Shown: piece after piece, positions 48,437-57,293 of the stretch
How the letters are laid out: each line of letters begins with the position of its first letter
Numbering within the stretch: position 1 is the stretch's first letter
Program-made: the position numbers and the translations under genes
Source: Chloroflexi bacterium bin20
Lineage (GTDB): Bacteria > Chloroflexota > Anaerolineae > Aggregatilineales > Phototrophicaceae
NCBI GenBank assembly: GCA_002238485.1
Contig: MPMG01000001.1
Coordinates: 744,001-808,000, forward strand
Direction: 5' to 3'
DNA: 64,000 nucleotides
Notes under the pieces: generated by a model
What the model was told of the DNA's origin: nothing
Databases searched by the model: none
Seen by the model: only the letters and a program-made list of their open reading frames with translations

Positions 48437-50359
48437 ATGCAGCCAGGATCGATCGAGCAACAGATCGAACGACACTTGCTCAAAGTCGAAAAACCGGGTC
48501 GTTATGTCGGTGGCGAATACAACAGCGTCGTCAAAGACTGGGCGCGCGCCGATGTCAAAGTGGCGCTGGCATTCCCCGATATCTACGACCTGGGCATGTC
48601 CAATCTGGGCATTATGAATTTGTATCACCAGGTCAACCAGCGCGATGACATGCTGGCGGAGCGCGTTTTCTCGCCCTGGCTGGATATGGAAGCGGTCATG
48701 CGGGAACAACAGATCCCGCTCTATTCGCTGGAAAGCAAGCGTCCCATCCGCGACTTTGACCTGCTGGGCATCAGCTTGCCTTACGAACAGTTGTATACCA
48801 ATGCCATCAATATGCTCGATCTGGCTGGCATGCCCCTATTGAGCCGCGACCGGGACGAGAGCTATCCGCTGGTGATCGCTGGCGGACACGCCTGCTTCAA
48901 TCCCGAGCCGATGGCGGATTTCATCGATGCCTTTGTGATCGGCGAGGGCGAAGAGATCATCGTCGAGATCGCTGCGGAGTTGGGCAGGCTGCGTGGGCTG
49001 CGGCGAGATGAACAACTGCGCCAGATCGCGCGCATCCAGGGCATGTATGTGCCGCGCTTCTACGATGTGGACTATCGCGTTGACGGCACTGTGCGCAGCG
49101 TCACGCCCAACCAGCCGGGCATTCCAGCGCGGGTGCTGAAGCGCATCGTGTTGACGCTGCCCAAGCCCTTTACGAAGTTCATCGTTCCAAATATCGACAC
49201 CGTGCACAACCGCGCGCCCATCGAAATCATGCGTGGCTGCACGCGCGGCTGCCGATTTTGCCATGCCGGCATGGTTACCCGCCCGGTCCGCGAACGGCCC
49301 GTCGCCGAGATCATGGCTGCCATAGACGAGATCGTGCGTTATACCGGCTTTGAAGAAATCAGCCTGCTCAGCTTGTCGTCATCCGACTATGTATGGGTCG
49401 AGGAACTGGCGGAAGAAGTCAACCGCGTGTACAAGGACGCCGGCTTGAGCCTCAGCCTGCCCAGCCTGCGCATCGAGAGCGCCAGCGCCGACCTGCTCGA
49501 GAAGATCGGTGGCACACGCCGCAGTGGCTTTACATTCGCGCCCGAAGCCGCCACCGAAAAGATGCGCGACTTGATCAACAAATATGTGCCGGACGACCAG
49601 GTTATCCAGACAGCGCGCGATGTCTATTCGCGGGGCTGGCGCACGATCAAGTTCTATTTCATGATCGGTCATCCCGACGAGACTCTGGACGATGTACAGG
49701 CGATCATCGACCTGTGCGGACGCACCCTGCGCGAAGGCACGAAGATCTTGGGCAAGAAAGCCACGCTCAATGTCGGCGTCAGCACCTTCATCCCCAAGCC
49801 GCACACGCCTTTCCAGTGGGCGCCACAAGATACACGCGAAAGCGTCGAACGCAAGCAAGCCATGCTCAAACAGCAGATGCGGCGCGGAGGCATGCACCTG
49901 CGCTGGAATACCTATGACGACAGCGAGTTTGAAGGCTGGCTGAGCCGAGGCGACCGCCGCCTTTCCCGCGTGATCCGCCGCGCCTGGGAGTTGGGCTGCA
50001 AGTTCGACGCCTGGCAAGACCAGCACAAGCACGGGCGCTGGCTGCAAGCCTTTGACGAATCGGGCATCAACCCGGACTTTTATAACTTCCGCGAGCGCGA
50101 CCTGGACGAAGTCTTTCCTTGGGATCATATTGATGTTGGCTTGCGCAAGAAATTCCTGCAAGAAGATTATTTGATGAGCATCCGCCGAGAGACGCGCGTC
50201 GATTGCCGCGACAAGTGCTTCGCCTGTGGAATCTTGCCCAAGTTCGCCAAAGAACGCGCCACCACCGAAGACCTGGCCTGGGAATGCCCGCCGGTAACAC
50301 CAATCAGCGAGCGCGGACGCCAGCGCACGGTCGAAATCCCGCTGAGCGCCATTGGCTGA
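48437..50359 (+). CDS. TIGR03960-type radical SAM protein with B12-binding-like N-terminus
   Basis: 640 aa. An N-terminal region (VKVALAFPDIYDLGMSNLGIMNLYHQVNQRDDMLAERVFSPW) resembles the cobalamin-binding domain. The radical SAM core follows, with the 4Fe-4S ligands Cys268, Cys272 and Cys275 in RGCTRGCRFCHAGM. A C-terminal region ends with more cysteines (DCRDKCFACGI). The family is known only as the companion of DUF2344; its substrate is unsettled. It has its own promoter, and its stop codon lies within the start of the downstream hydrolase gene. Confidence 0.9.
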   Translation: MQPGSIEQQIERHLLKVEKPGRYVGGEYNSVVKDWARADVKVALAFPDIYDLGMSNLGIMNLYHQVNQRDDMLAERVFSPWLDMEAVMREQQIPLYSLESKRPIRDFDLLGISLPYEQLYTNAINMLDLAGMPLLSRDRDESYPLVIAGGHACFNPEPMADFIDAFVIGEGEEIIVEIAAELGRLRGLRRDEQLRQIARIQGMYVPRFYDVDYRVDGTVRSVTPNQPGIPARVLKRIVLTLPKPFTKFIVPNIDTVHNRAPIEIMRGCTRGCRFCHAGMVTRPVRERPVAEIMAAIDEIVRYTGFEEISLLSLSSSDYVWVEELAEEVNRVYKDAGLSLSLPSLRIESASADLLEKIGGTRRSGFTFAPEAATEKMRDLINKYVPDDQVIQTARDVYSRGWRTIKFYFMIGHPDETLDDVQAIIDLCGRTLREGTKILGKKATLNVGVSTFIPKPHTPFQWAPQDTRESVERKQAMLKQQMRRGGMHLRWNTYDDSEFEGWLSRGDRRLSRVIRRAWELGCKFDAWQDQHKHGRWLQAFDESGINPDFYNFRERDLDEVFPWDHIDVGLRKKFLQEDYLMSIRRETRVDCRDKCFACGILPKFAKERATTEDLAWECPPVTPISERGRQRTVEIPLSAIG

Positions 50360-51143
50360 AAACGCCGTGCAGACCAGCCGAATCGCCATAGACGGCATTG
50401 ACATCCGACAAGCGGTCATTGGCGAGGGAGCGCCAGTGCTGATGGTGCACGGCTGGGGCGCGAACATCGAAACGCTGGCTCCGCTGGCAGCCCGGCTGAG
50501 CCCGCTGGGCTATTGCTGCTACCTGTTCGACCTGCCGGGCTTTGGAAAAAGCGCCGAACCACCCTGCGCCTGGAGCGTACGCGATTATGTCGGATTCTGT
50601 CGGGCATTCCTGGATGCGCATGGCAGGCCACGCGCGCATTACTTTGGGCACTCGCTGGGCGGTCGCATCGGCCTGATGCTGGCGGCAGAGCATCCTGAGC
50701 GCATAGACAAAATGACGCTTTCCAACAGCGCCGGCATCAAGCTCGAGCCGAGCATCGGGCAACGACTGCGGCTTGGCCTGGTTCGGCGCGCGCGCAGCAG
50801 CTTGCATGCGCTGGGGGCAAATTCCACCGCCGAAAGCCTGCGCAGGTACTACAACCAGCGATTTGGCTCCGCAGACTATGTGCAGGCATCGCCAATCATG
50901 CGCCAGACGCTGGTGAAGATTGTCAATCAAGACTTGCTGGAATACGCTCGGCGCGTGGCACAGCCTACTGTGCTGATCTGGGGCGATGCCGATGAAGAAA
51001 CGCCGCTGTGGATGGGGCGCAAGCTGGAAAGCGCCATGCCAGACGCCGCGCTGATCGTGTATCCTGGCGCGGGACATTATGCCTATCTGGACTTGCCTGA
51101 ACGCACAGTCAGCATCATGGACGCGCTCTTTCGCAGCGACTAA
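50352..51143 (+). CDS. Alpha/beta-hydrolase
   Basis: A 263-aa alpha/beta-hydrolase. The oxyanion stretch is LMVHGWGANIETLAPLAARLSPLGY, the nucleophile elbow is GHSLGGRIGL (Ser nucleophile), the acid is in LIWGDADEETPLW and the His in GAGHYAYLDLPE. The TTG at 50352 overlaps the radical SAM stop by 8 nt; a GTG at 50367 is an alternative start. Substrate unknown. Overlap with the radical SAM gene suggests co-expression rather than shared chemistry. Confidence 0.88.
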   Translation: MAENAVQTSRIAIDGIDIRQAVIGEGAPVLMVHGWGANIETLAPLAARLSPLGYCCYLFDLPGFGKSAEPPCAWSVRDYVGFCRAFLDAHGRPRAHYFGHSLGGRIGLMLAAEHPERIDKMTLSNSAGIKLEPSIGQRLRLGLVRRARSSLHALGANSTAESLRRYYNQRFGSADYVQASPIMRQTLVKIVNQDLLEYARRVAQPTVLIWGDADEETPLWMGRKLESAMPDAALIVYPGAGHYAYLDLPERTVSIMDALFRSD

Positions 51144-51152
51144 GCGCGTGAG

Positions 51153-51180
51153 TTGCCCCAGGCGCGGTTCGCCGTATAAT
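51153..51180 (+). promoter_or_regulatory. Sigma-70 promoter of the murF-like/ddl operon
   Basis: TTGCCC (51153-51158), a 16-nt spacer, TATAAT (51175-51180), a perfect -10. It lies about 30 nt before the ATG at 51210. Confidence 0.7.
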
Positions 51181-51209
51181 GCGCTTGTGGCGACAGGCAA
51201 GGATTGCCC

Positions 51210-52814
51210 ATGCAAACCGATTGGACGCCCCTGGTCTGCCTGATTTGGCTGGCCGGCGCCTGGCTGCGGCTGCGGCAGCAAGCGCGCTTCTATCAGATTG
51301 AAGAGTATATGAGCCGGCGTTATTTGCGTTGGTTGCTGGCTGCTCGGCCGCGATGCTTGCCGCTGCGTCAGATTGCCCTTGCCTTGCTCGGCGTGGCGCT
51401 AACGAGTCTCGTCGACCATCCACATGACAGCATTGCCGGCATTTTTTTTGCGCTGGCAGTTGTCTATCCAAAGCCAGAACGAAAAATCAAAAAGCCGCTA
51501 GTGATAACAGCGCGCGTCAAACGAATCCTGGCTGTGGCGTATATCTTGTGCGCGCTACCCTTGGGAGGCGCCTGGGCGGCAGGCGCAGAAATCCCTGTTT
51601 TTCTTGCAGTAGGTTTGGCGGTTTGGCTGCTCGCGCCGTTTTGGCTGGTGATGAGCAATTGGCTGCTGGCTCCGCTAGACGCCTTGCTGCGGCGGCGATT
51701 CCTGCGACAGGCGGCAAATGTGCTCGCGCAGACCCAGCCCAAAATAGTTGGTATCACCGGCAGTTATGGCAAGACGACCACCAAGTCTTTCTTGCGCGAC
51801 ATCCTTAGCCTGCGCTATCGGGTGTATGCCACGCCCAAGAGTTACAACACGTTGATGGGCATTTCGCTGGCCATCAACCGCGACCTGGCGGATGACTATC
51901 GCACAGAAATCTTCATCAGCGAGATGGGCGCGTATGTGGAAGGCGAGATCGCGCGTATCTGCCAACTGACGCGGCCCGATATCGCCATCATCACCGAGAT
52001 CGGCCCGCAGCATCTGGAGCGATTTGGCTCGCTGGAGAATGTGCAGAAAGCGAAATACGAGCTGATCGCCAATCTGCCGCCCGATGGAATCGCTGTTTTC
52101 AACTGGGACAACGCGTACATCCGCGATATGCACAAGCGCGGTTATCCAGCGCTGCGCCTGTCCGTCAGCCGCGAACTTTCGCTGGACGAGGCGCGCGCGC
52201 AAGAGGTGGCCTGGCTGGCGCAGGACATCCGCGAAAGCCTGGAAGGTCTGTCATTCTGTGCTATTGATGTAGCGAGTGGCGAAATAGCGCAGATTGATAC
52301 GCAGCTGCATGGCGAGCACAATGTGACCAACCTGTTGCTGTGCATCGCAACTGCGCGGCACGAAGGCATCTCCTTGCGCGATATCGCCGGGCGCATCCGC
52401 AGCTTGCAGCCAGCCGAAAGCCGCCTCGTCCGCGAGACCACCGCCGCCGGCATCACCATCATTAACGATGCCTACAGCGCCAATCCAAAAGGCGTCATCG
52501 GCGCTTTGAAGCTCTTGGGCATGCACCAGGACGGGGCGCGATTGCTGATCACGCCGGGCATGGTCGAGCTGGGCGCGCTGCAAGACCAGGAAAATAGCAA
52601 GCTGGGCGCGCTGGCGACCGAATATGCCACCGATATCATCTTGGTGGGGGAGTCGCAAACCGCAGCGATCTTGCGTGGGATCGAATCGACTGCCTTCGAC
52701 CGCGCGCGCGTGCATGTCGTCGACACGTTGGAGCAGTCGGTAGCCTGGTATCAGCAGCATCTGGGCGCCGGGGATGCCGTGCTCTTCTTGAACGACCTGC
52801 CCGATACGTACTGA
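51210..52814 (+). CDS. Membrane-tethered Mur ligase (MurF-like)
   Basis: MurF adds D-Ala-D-Ala to UDP-MurNAc-tripeptide. The C-terminal 350 residues are a Mur ligase: ATP loop VGITGSYGKTTTKSF (from about residue 180), then FISEMGAYVEGEIARICQLTRPDIAIITEIGPQHLERF, the HGEHNVTNLLLCIATA motif and INDAYSANPKG. The usual soluble UDP-sugar-binding N-terminal domain is replaced by about 170 residues with four to five membrane helices. AAGGA lies 7 nt before the ATG. ddl follows 16 nt later, which supports the MurF assignment over MurE or MurT. The membrane domain could place the enzyme near MraY. This placement is inference. Confidence 0.82.
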   Translation: MQTDWTPLVCLIWLAGAWLRLRQQARFYQIEEYMSRRYLRWLLAARPRCLPLRQIALALLGVALTSLVDHPHDSIAGIFFALAVVYPKPERKIKKPLVITARVKRILAVAYILCALPLGGAWAAGAEIPVFLAVGLAVWLLAPFWLVMSNWLLAPLDALLRRRFLRQAANVLAQTQPKIVGITGSYGKTTTKSFLRDILSLRYRVYATPKSYNTLMGISLAINRDLADDYRTEIFISEMGAYVEGEIARICQLTRPDIAIITEIGPQHLERFGSLENVQKAKYELIANLPPDGIAVFNWDNAYIRDMHKRGYPALRLSVSRELSLDEARAQEVAWLAQDIRESLEGLSFCAIDVASGEIAQIDTQLHGEHNVTNLLLCIATARHEGISLRDIAGRIRSLQPAESRLVRETTAAGITIINDAYSANPKGVIGALKLLGMHQDGARLLITPGMVELGALQDQENSKLGALATEYATDIILVGESQTAAILRGIESTAFDRARVHVVDTLEQSVAWYQQHLGAGDAVLFLNDLPDTY

Positions 52815-52830
52815 ACGCGAGGAGCAGCCG

Positions 52831-54021
52831 ATGAGCAGCCGCCGCAGCATTGTCGCCGTCCTGTTTGGCGGACGCAGCGTGGAGCACGATGTTTCTATCG
52901 TAACCGGGCAGCAGATTATGGAAGCCTTCCCGGACGACCGCTACCAAATCGTGCCAGTTTACATAAGTCGCGATGGACGTTGGTTCACTGGCGCGCCCCT
53001 GCTGCAACTGGGAAACTTTCGTGATGACACGCTGCTGAAGAAACCCGGAATTGAAGCCTGCCTGCTTTCGCCCGATGCGCGACATCACGGCTTGATCATC
53101 AACCCGCTGGCGGGACGATTCAGTCGCAGCCGCGTCCAGCGTATTGATGTGGTCTTCCCGGCGCTGCATGGCTCGCATGGCGAAGATGGCAGCCTGCAGG
53201 GCTTGCTGGAACTGGCGGATATCCCTTATGTTGGCTGTGCGACGCTTGGCTCGGCGCTTTGCAACGACAAAATCATGACCAAGGTGGCGCTGCGGCAAGC
53301 GGGTGTGCCTGTTCTGGATGACATGTGGCTTACTCGGGAAGCCTGGCAAGCTGGGCCGGATGAAATTGTGGCGGAGATTCGCAACCGGTTCGACTTTCCG
53401 CTCTTCATCAAACCAGCCTGCCTGGGCTCGAGCATTGGCATCGGTCGGGCAGATGACGAGACTTTGCTGCGCGCCAGCATGGATGTTGCCGCCAGTTTCG
53501 ACCGCCGCATCCTGGTCGAGCCAGCCCTGACCGACGGCGTGGAGATCAACTGCGCCGTGATGGGCTATGGCGATGAATACGAGGCCTCAACCCTAGAGCA
53601 GCCGCTGGGTTGGGACGACTTCCTTTCCTACGAAGACAAATACCTGCGCGGCGGAGAAGGTATGAAAAGCGCCGACCGCATCATCCCCGCGCCGCTGGAT
53701 GACGAACTGGGCGAGCGCATCCAGTCGCTGAGCCAGGAGGCATTCCAAGCTGTCGACGGGCGCGGCATCGCGCGCATAGATTACCTGGTGCGCACGCAAA
53801 CCGGCGAAGTCTACCTCAACGAGATCAACACCATGCCGGGCTCGCTGGCATTTTATCTTTGGCATGCAGACGGCCGCAGCCGCGCCCAAGTGCTAGAGCG
53901 CCTCGTCCAGCTGGCTCGCGCTGCCCATGCCGATAAACGCCGCAACACCTACGATTATCAGACCGATCTGCTGTCTATTGCCAGCCAGCGAGGCAGCAAA
54001 GGCGCCAAAGGCAAGGGCTAG
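52831..54021 (+). CDS. ddl: D-alanine-D-alanine ligase
   Basis: Makes D-Ala-D-Ala for the peptidoglycan stem. 396 aa, ATP-grasp fold. Motifs: VLFGGRSVEHDVSIVTGQQI, FPALHGSHGEDGSLQGLLELADIPYVGC, FPLFIKPACLGSSIGIG, the omega loop DFLSYEDKYLRGGEG and YLNEINTMPGS. The Tyr in SYEDKY fits a D-Ala-D-Ala rather than D-Ala-D-Lac ligase, so intrinsic vancomycin resistance is not suggested. A Lys/Gly-rich tail (RGSKGAKGKG) ends the protein. It is cotranscribed with the MurF-like gene. Confidence 0.94.
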   Translation: MSSRRSIVAVLFGGRSVEHDVSIVTGQQIMEAFPDDRYQIVPVYISRDGRWFTGAPLLQLGNFRDDTLLKKPGIEACLLSPDARHHGLIINPLAGRFSRSRVQRIDVVFPALHGSHGEDGSLQGLLELADIPYVGCATLGSALCNDKIMTKVALRQAGVPVLDDMWLTREAWQAGPDEIVAEIRNRFDFPLFIKPACLGSSIGIGRADDETLLRASMDVAASFDRRILVEPALTDGVEINCAVMGYGDEYEASTLEQPLGWDDFLSYEDKYLRGGEGMKSADRIIPAPLDDELGERIQSLSQEAFQAVDGRGIARIDYLVRTQTGEVYLNEINTMPGSLAFYLWHADGRSRAQVLERLVQLARAAHADKRRNTYDYQTDLLSIASQRGSKGAKGKG

Positions 54022-54022
54022 C

Positions 54023-54050
54023 TTGTCTGCCCTATCGCCTATGTTATGAT
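54023..54050 (+). promoter_or_regulatory. Promoter of the membrane glycosyltransferase, within an inverted repeat
   Basis: TTGTCT (54023-54028), a 16-nt spacer, TATGAT (54045-54050). The same segment contains CTGCCCTATC and GATAGGCAG, an inverted repeat with one bulged C, which could be an operator or a weak ddl terminator. Confidence 0.45.
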
Positions 54051-54089
54051 AGGCAGCCACAGGCGCATCCAGCAGTCAAAGCAAGTACC

Positions 54090-55712
54090 ATGCCCTATCT
54101 CTCTGGCAACCCCCGCCCACCCCGCCCTTCTGATGTGGGCCGCTCCATCTGGCGTGGCGCGCCTCTGCCGCCGATCCCCGAGCGCGTGCTGGATGGCATC
54201 CCCGGCTTCATCGCCTGGTTGGCTCTGCTGGTTTCCATTTCCAGCGCAGTAGCCTTTCCCTTGACCTTGATGCTGACGGCGGCGCTGGTGGCTTGTTATA
54301 CGGCGCTGCGCTTTTTGCTGGCGGGGATCGCCAATGCCATGGGGTTGCGGCGCATCTGCGAGTGGGAAGCGGTCGATTGGCAACAGCGCTACCTGGATGA
54401 ACGTAGTCCGACCTCGTTGGAATGGGAGCGCGTTCATCATCTGGTCATCATTCCCAACTACAACGAGTCGATGAAACTGCTGCATCGCACATTGGAAAGC
54501 CTGAGCCAACAACACAATGCGCGCACGCAAATTTCGGTGTTGCTGGCAATGGAAGCAGCCGAGCCGGGCAGCTATCAAAAGGCGCAGAGCTTGCACGCGG
54601 AATTTGCCGATCACTTCGCCAAAGTGCATTTCACCTTGCATCCGCGCGGGCTGCTGGGCGAGATGCAATGCAAATCCGCTAATCTGTCCTGGGCGGTCAA
54701 CCGCTTCTTCGAGAATATAGTCGCCGATTACGGGCTTGATAGCGATCATATCGTTGTGACGACCATGGATGCCGATACGCGCTGGCACGAAAATCACTTT
54801 GCGGCGTTGACCTATCATTTTGCCATCAGCGAAGACCGCCACCGCAAGTTTTGGCAGGCGCCGATCCGCTATCACGGCAATATCTGGCAGGTCAATCCAC
54901 TCATGCGCATCATCAATACCTATGCCACCGCTTTTGAACTGGCCTACCTGGCCGCGCCCTGGTGGATGGCCATGCCCATGTCGTCCTATTCACTCAGCTT
55001 GAATCTACTGGAACAGAGCGGCAACTGGGACACGGATGTGATCGCCGATGAATGGCATATGTTGATCAAAGCCTACTTTGCCACGGGCGGGCAAGTTACG
55101 CTGCAGCATATCTACCTGCCCTTCCTGGCCGATTCCACCACCGGCGTCAATATTATCGACTCCATCCGCAACCGCTATAGCCAGACATTGCGACACGCCT
55201 GGGGCAGCAAAGAAGTCGGTTATATGCTGGCGAAGCTGATCGAAAATCCACAGGTCGTCTCGGGCAATTCGCTGAAGCTGCTGGGGCGCATCGCGCACGA
55301 TATTCTGCTGGCTGGCGCAGGCTGGATCATTCTCACAGTGGGTTCGCAGTTGCCGGTCTTCTTTCATCCGGATATCGCGCCAATCCAGGTGCAAGGCATG
55401 ATTGAAGCCAGCGACAAACTGAGCTACCTGCTTCATGGCCTCGCGACCAGTCATCCGGCCTGGCTGCTGCTGTCGGTCTCGGGCTTGGTCATGGTTGCGC
55501 TGGTGGTGGTCTTCCAGGTGCAAGATTATCGCATCCGCCCGCCACGAATCGCGCCCTATACACTGGCTGAATCGCTGCTGGAGCTCTTGAGCATCCCTTT
55601 CATGCTGGTGCTGACGCTCTTTGTGGTGGCGCTGCCGACCCTGGTGGCGCAGACAAGGCTGCTGCTGGGCATCCCGCTGCAATTTATCGTAACCGACAAG
55701 CAGACCGACTAG
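54090..55712 (+). CDS. Membrane-embedded family 2-like glycosyltransferase
   Basis: 540 aa. Two helices at about residues 40-80 precede a cytoplasmic GT-A domain (HHLVIIPNYNESMKLLHRTLESLSQQ, then VVTTMDADTRWHENHFAALT with the DxD metal site, then DTDVIADEWHMLIKAYF carrying the ED-like base motif). Three to four helices follow. It lacks the processive QxxRW motif of cellulose/hyaluronan synthases; the related position reads RNRYSQTLRHAWG. Product unknown: a cell-surface glycan or glycolipid is plausible from topology. Confidence 0.82.
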   Translation: MPYLSGNPRPPRPSDVGRSIWRGAPLPPIPERVLDGIPGFIAWLALLVSISSAVAFPLTLMLTAALVACYTALRFLLAGIANAMGLRRICEWEAVDWQQRYLDERSPTSLEWERVHHLVIIPNYNESMKLLHRTLESLSQQHNARTQISVLLAMEAAEPGSYQKAQSLHAEFADHFAKVHFTLHPRGLLGEMQCKSANLSWAVNRFFENIVADYGLDSDHIVVTTMDADTRWHENHFAALTYHFAISEDRHRKFWQAPIRYHGNIWQVNPLMRIINTYATAFELAYLAAPWWMAMPMSSYSLSLNLLEQSGNWDTDVIADEWHMLIKAYFATGGQVTLQHIYLPFLADSTTGVNIIDSIRNRYSQTLRHAWGSKEVGYMLAKLIENPQVVSGNSLKLLGRIAHDILLAGAGWIILTVGSQLPVFFHPDIAPIQVQGMIEASDKLSYLLHGLATSHPAWLLLSVSGLVMVALVVVFQVQDYRIRPPRIAPYTLAESLLELLSIPFMLVLTLFVVALPTLVAQTRLLLGIPLQFIVTDKQTD

Positions 55713-55788
55713 GACAGGTGGGCGCACCCTAGCGCGAGGCGAATTGCCAGCCTATCATAGGCCCAGAGAAAACAGGAAAGACGCGACC

Positions 55789-56565
55789 GTGCCAAGTGAA
55801 CGCGTGCAAAAAATCCTGGCGCAAGCCGATATTGGTTCGCGGCGCGCCTGCGAAGAGATCATCCGCCAGGGACGGGTGCAAGTGAATGGCGCAGTCATCT
55901 CGCTGGGCGCAAAAGCCGACACGTCGCGGGATGTCATTGTAGTCGATGGCGCGCGCATTGCCGCCGCCGCCAAGCAGATCACCATTGCGCTCAACAAACC
56001 CAAGGGCGTATTGAGCACTACCAAGCCAGAAGCTGGCGACGACCGTCCAACCATCCGCGAGCTTGTCGAGGCGCCGGGGCATCTTTTCACGATCGGCAGG
56101 CTGGATGTAGACAGCGAAGGCTTGATGATCCTGACTAACGATGGCGAGCTGGCAAACCGCATCACCCATCCGCGCTATGAGCACACCAAGACCTACAAAG
56201 TCACGGTCAAGGGCAAAGTCTCGCGGCAGACTCTGGAGAAGTGGGAGAGCGGCATCTGGCTGGATGATAGCCGCACAGCAGCCTGTTCGGTCAAGGTGCT
56301 GCAATCGACGAAGCGCTCGACCGTGCTGCGAGTGGTGATGGTCGAGGGTCGCAAGCGGCAGATTCGTCGGGTGGCTGGAGCGCTGGGGCATCCTGTCATT
56401 CGCATCGTGCGCACGCATATCGGGCAGCTGGGCTTGGGCACGCTGCGCAAAGGCGCCTGGTATCAGTTGGCGGACGATGAAATCGACTTTATGCTGCAGC
56501 CAGCGCCGGCTCTAGCCAATATACGCCGCAAACGCCGCGCGCGCAAACGAAGCGCCAGACAGTAA
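55789..56565 (+). CDS. rRNA pseudouridine synthase, RsuA/RluB/RluE/RluF family
   Basis: 258 aa from a GTG start (PSERVQKILAQADIGSRRACEEII), with AGGA 11 nt upstream. An S4 RNA-binding domain covers residues 1-48; the catalytic domain follows with Asp106 in the family motif GRLDVDSEGLMILTNDGEL and the later VVMVEGRKRQIRRVAGALGHPV. The combination with an RKRRARKRS basic tail resembles RluB, which modifies 23S rRNA, but 16S RsuA cannot be excluded. It overlaps plsC by one base (TAATG). Confidence 0.9.
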   Translation: MPSERVQKILAQADIGSRRACEEIIRQGRVQVNGAVISLGAKADTSRDVIVVDGARIAAAAKQITIALNKPKGVLSTTKPEAGDDRPTIRELVEAPGHLFTIGRLDVDSEGLMILTNDGELANRITHPRYEHTKTYKVTVKGKVSRQTLEKWESGIWLDDSRTAACSVKVLQSTKRSTVLRVVMVEGRKRQIRRVAGALGHPVIRIVRTHIGQLGLGTLRKGAWYQLADDEIDFMLQPAPALANIRRKRRARKRSARQ

Positions 56566-57293
56566 TGTCGGCTGGACTCACTATCGAAGAATATATTGCG
56601 CGGCAGCCGATCTATGACAAGCGCCGCCGCATTTTGCATCCGCTGCTGCGGGCTGTGCTGCCGAGCTTCTGTCGAACCGAGGTGGAAGGCGTAGACAATG
56701 TCCCGCGCCAGGGACCGACCTGCCTGATGATCAACCATGTTTCCTATCTCGATCCCATCGTGGTCACGGCAGCCATCCCATTTCGCCATACCATTTCGCT
56801 TTCCAAGATCGAGAATTTCAGCATTCCCGTGGTCGGCTGGCTGCTGCGGCAATGGGGACACTATCCGATTCAGCGCGGCGAATATGACCGCAAGGCGCTC
56901 TTGCAGACCATCGCGCTGCTGCAGAGCGGCCAGATGGTGCTGATGGCGCCGGAAGGCACGCGGCATCCTGGCGGCTTGCAACAGGCGAAAGAAGGCATGG
57001 CATTCGTGGCGACCAAAGCCGATGCGCTCATCGTGCCAGCGGCCATTTGTGGCGCGGAAGATTGGCGAACGCGGCTCAAAAGCGCGCGCAGAGCCTATGC
57101 CAAAGTCGTATTTGGGGCGCCTTTCCGCTTCCGCCGCGGCGACCGCAAGCGCATCCCCCGCGTAGAACTGGCGCAGATGATAAACGAAGCCATGTACCAA
57201 CTGGCGTCTACGATTCCAGCGGAATACGCCTATCTGCGCGGCTATTACAGCGATATCGAAAATGCCACCAGCGATCTGCTGGAATACGCTTAG
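56565..57293 (+). CDS. 1-acyl-sn-glycerol-3-phosphate acyltransferase (PlsC-like)
   Basis: Acylates lysophosphatidic acid in phospholipid synthesis. 242 aa. The acyltransferase motif I is INHVSYLDP (His58, Asp63), motif II-like HYPIQRGEYDRKAL, motif III MAPEGTRHPGG. Coupled to the pseudouridine synthase upstream through TAATG. Its stop overlaps that of the convergent phosphotransferase gene by 3 nt. Confidence 0.9.
   Translation: MSAGLTIEEYIARQPIYDKRRRILHPLLRAVLPSFCRTEVEGVDNVPRQGPTCLMINHVSYLDPIVVTAAIPFRHTISLSKIENFSIPVVGWLLRQWGHYPIQRGEYDRKALLQTIALLQSGQMVLMAPEGTRHPGGLQQAKEGMAFVATKADALIVPAAICGAEDWRTRLKSARRAYAKVVFGAPFRFRRGDRKRIPRVELAQMINEAMYQLASTIPAEYAYLRGYYSDIENATSDLLEYA

Noticed and set aside
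54023..54060. Rho-independent terminator after ddl
   Set aside because: The inverted repeat CTGCC(C)TATC/GATAGGCAG has no T-run and coincides with a promoter; an operator is at least as likely.
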